Positions 27,449-27,710 of a stretch of 27,710 nt of DNA are shown here, one piece after another. The stretch is from Sphaeroforma sirkka (lineage: Eukaryota; Opisthokonta; Ichthyosporea; Ichthyophonida). The DNA is taken from positions 75,001 to 102,710 of the forward strand of contig LUCW03000615.1 of NCBI GenBank assembly GCA_001586965.3. Direction: 5' to 3'. The position numbers and the translations under genes were made by a program. The first letter of the stretch is position 1, and each line of letters begins with the position of its first letter. The notes under the pieces were generated by a model. The model worked only from the letters and a program-made list of their open reading frames with translations. It ran no database searches and was not told where the DNA came from.

Positions 27449-27576
27449 CTTCTTGAACTGTTTCTCCTTTCACGAGATCGATTTGTAAATCATTTGTCGC
27501 TGTGAAGTCGAATAGAACCTCGGCCGTTCCCCATCCATATTAAGTAATTCAAGCGCCACAGCTCGTTGGTACAGAT
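27449..27576 (-). CDS. Probable exon with SH3-like start and a one-base frame break
   Basis: Acceptor TTTTCAG and donor GAAG|GTATATG define a 128-base block. The first part reads LYQRAVALELLNMDG in one frame. The second part reads GTAEVLFDFTATNDLQIDL and then VKGETVQE in another, resembling the start of an SH3 domain (ALYDF...ELSF.KGD). The frames meet at GATGGGGAAC: one more G would make 129 bases and a continuous product with phases 1 and 1. This is either a base lost from a G run in the assembly, or a damaged gene. The second half of an SH3 domain was not found in the window, so the domain call is weak. Confidence 0.4.
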
Positions 27577-27710
27577 CTGAAAACTATGCAACACAACGAG
27601 TAAGCCATGTCTTGGATGAGCCTATGAAAGAGAATATAGAATAAAAGCGTTTGTTCGATGGCCATACTGTATCGCACCAGTGTCAGTAATTATTCGTGTT
27701 TCGTCAAGAG

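Overview
This is intron-dense eukaryotic nuclear DNA. Two protein genes lie head to tail on the + strand, and a third, less certain gene lies on the - strand. Introns run from about 190 to 1,400 bases, have ordinary GT..AG ends and are full of (TA)n and (TG)n tracts and short tandem arrays. Exons are more GC-rich and strongly conserved. No operon, bacterial or viral layout is seen. Gene content and intron style would fit a unicellular relative of animals (for example an ichthyosporean) or another intron-rich protist or invertebrate. The sequence alone does not settle the species.

Region 1-9007 holds MCM6, a subunit of the MCM2-7 replicative helicase. Thirteen exons can be joined in phase from the N-terminal OB/zinc-finger region to the stop. 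Roughly the first 115-120 residues lie upstream of the window. Region 9008-10760 is a 1.75 kb spacer with no supported gene. Region 10761-17889 holds an 11-exon gene, complete at 658 residues, for a type II membrane fucosyltransferase of family GT10 that resembles the plant/invertebrate core alpha-1,3 type. It has an unusual acidic, His/Lys-rich stalk built by internal repeats and an exon duplication. Region 17890-21427 is AT-rich intergenic DNA containing a pair of inverted, related segments (18675-18871 and 20520-20730). Region 21428-26720 on the - strand holds six phase-compatible exons ending in a coiled-coil tail, followed by an AATAAA signal 62 bases after the stop. Upstream exons of that gene probably continue to 27576 and beyond the window; one of them appears to carry a one-base frame break in a G run.

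The two + strand genes do unrelated jobs (DNA replication in the nucleus; glycan synthesis in the Golgi), and I see no functional link between them. The most interesting theme is structural. In all three genes a splice site has been copied in tandem: the acceptor before MCM6 exon 5 is repeated eight times, the donor after fucosyltransferase exon 5 four times, and an acceptor of the - strand gene twice. A 1.3 kb array of about 35 units of 37 bp, each with a dyad-symmetric core, also begins some 17 bases inside an intron of the - strand gene.
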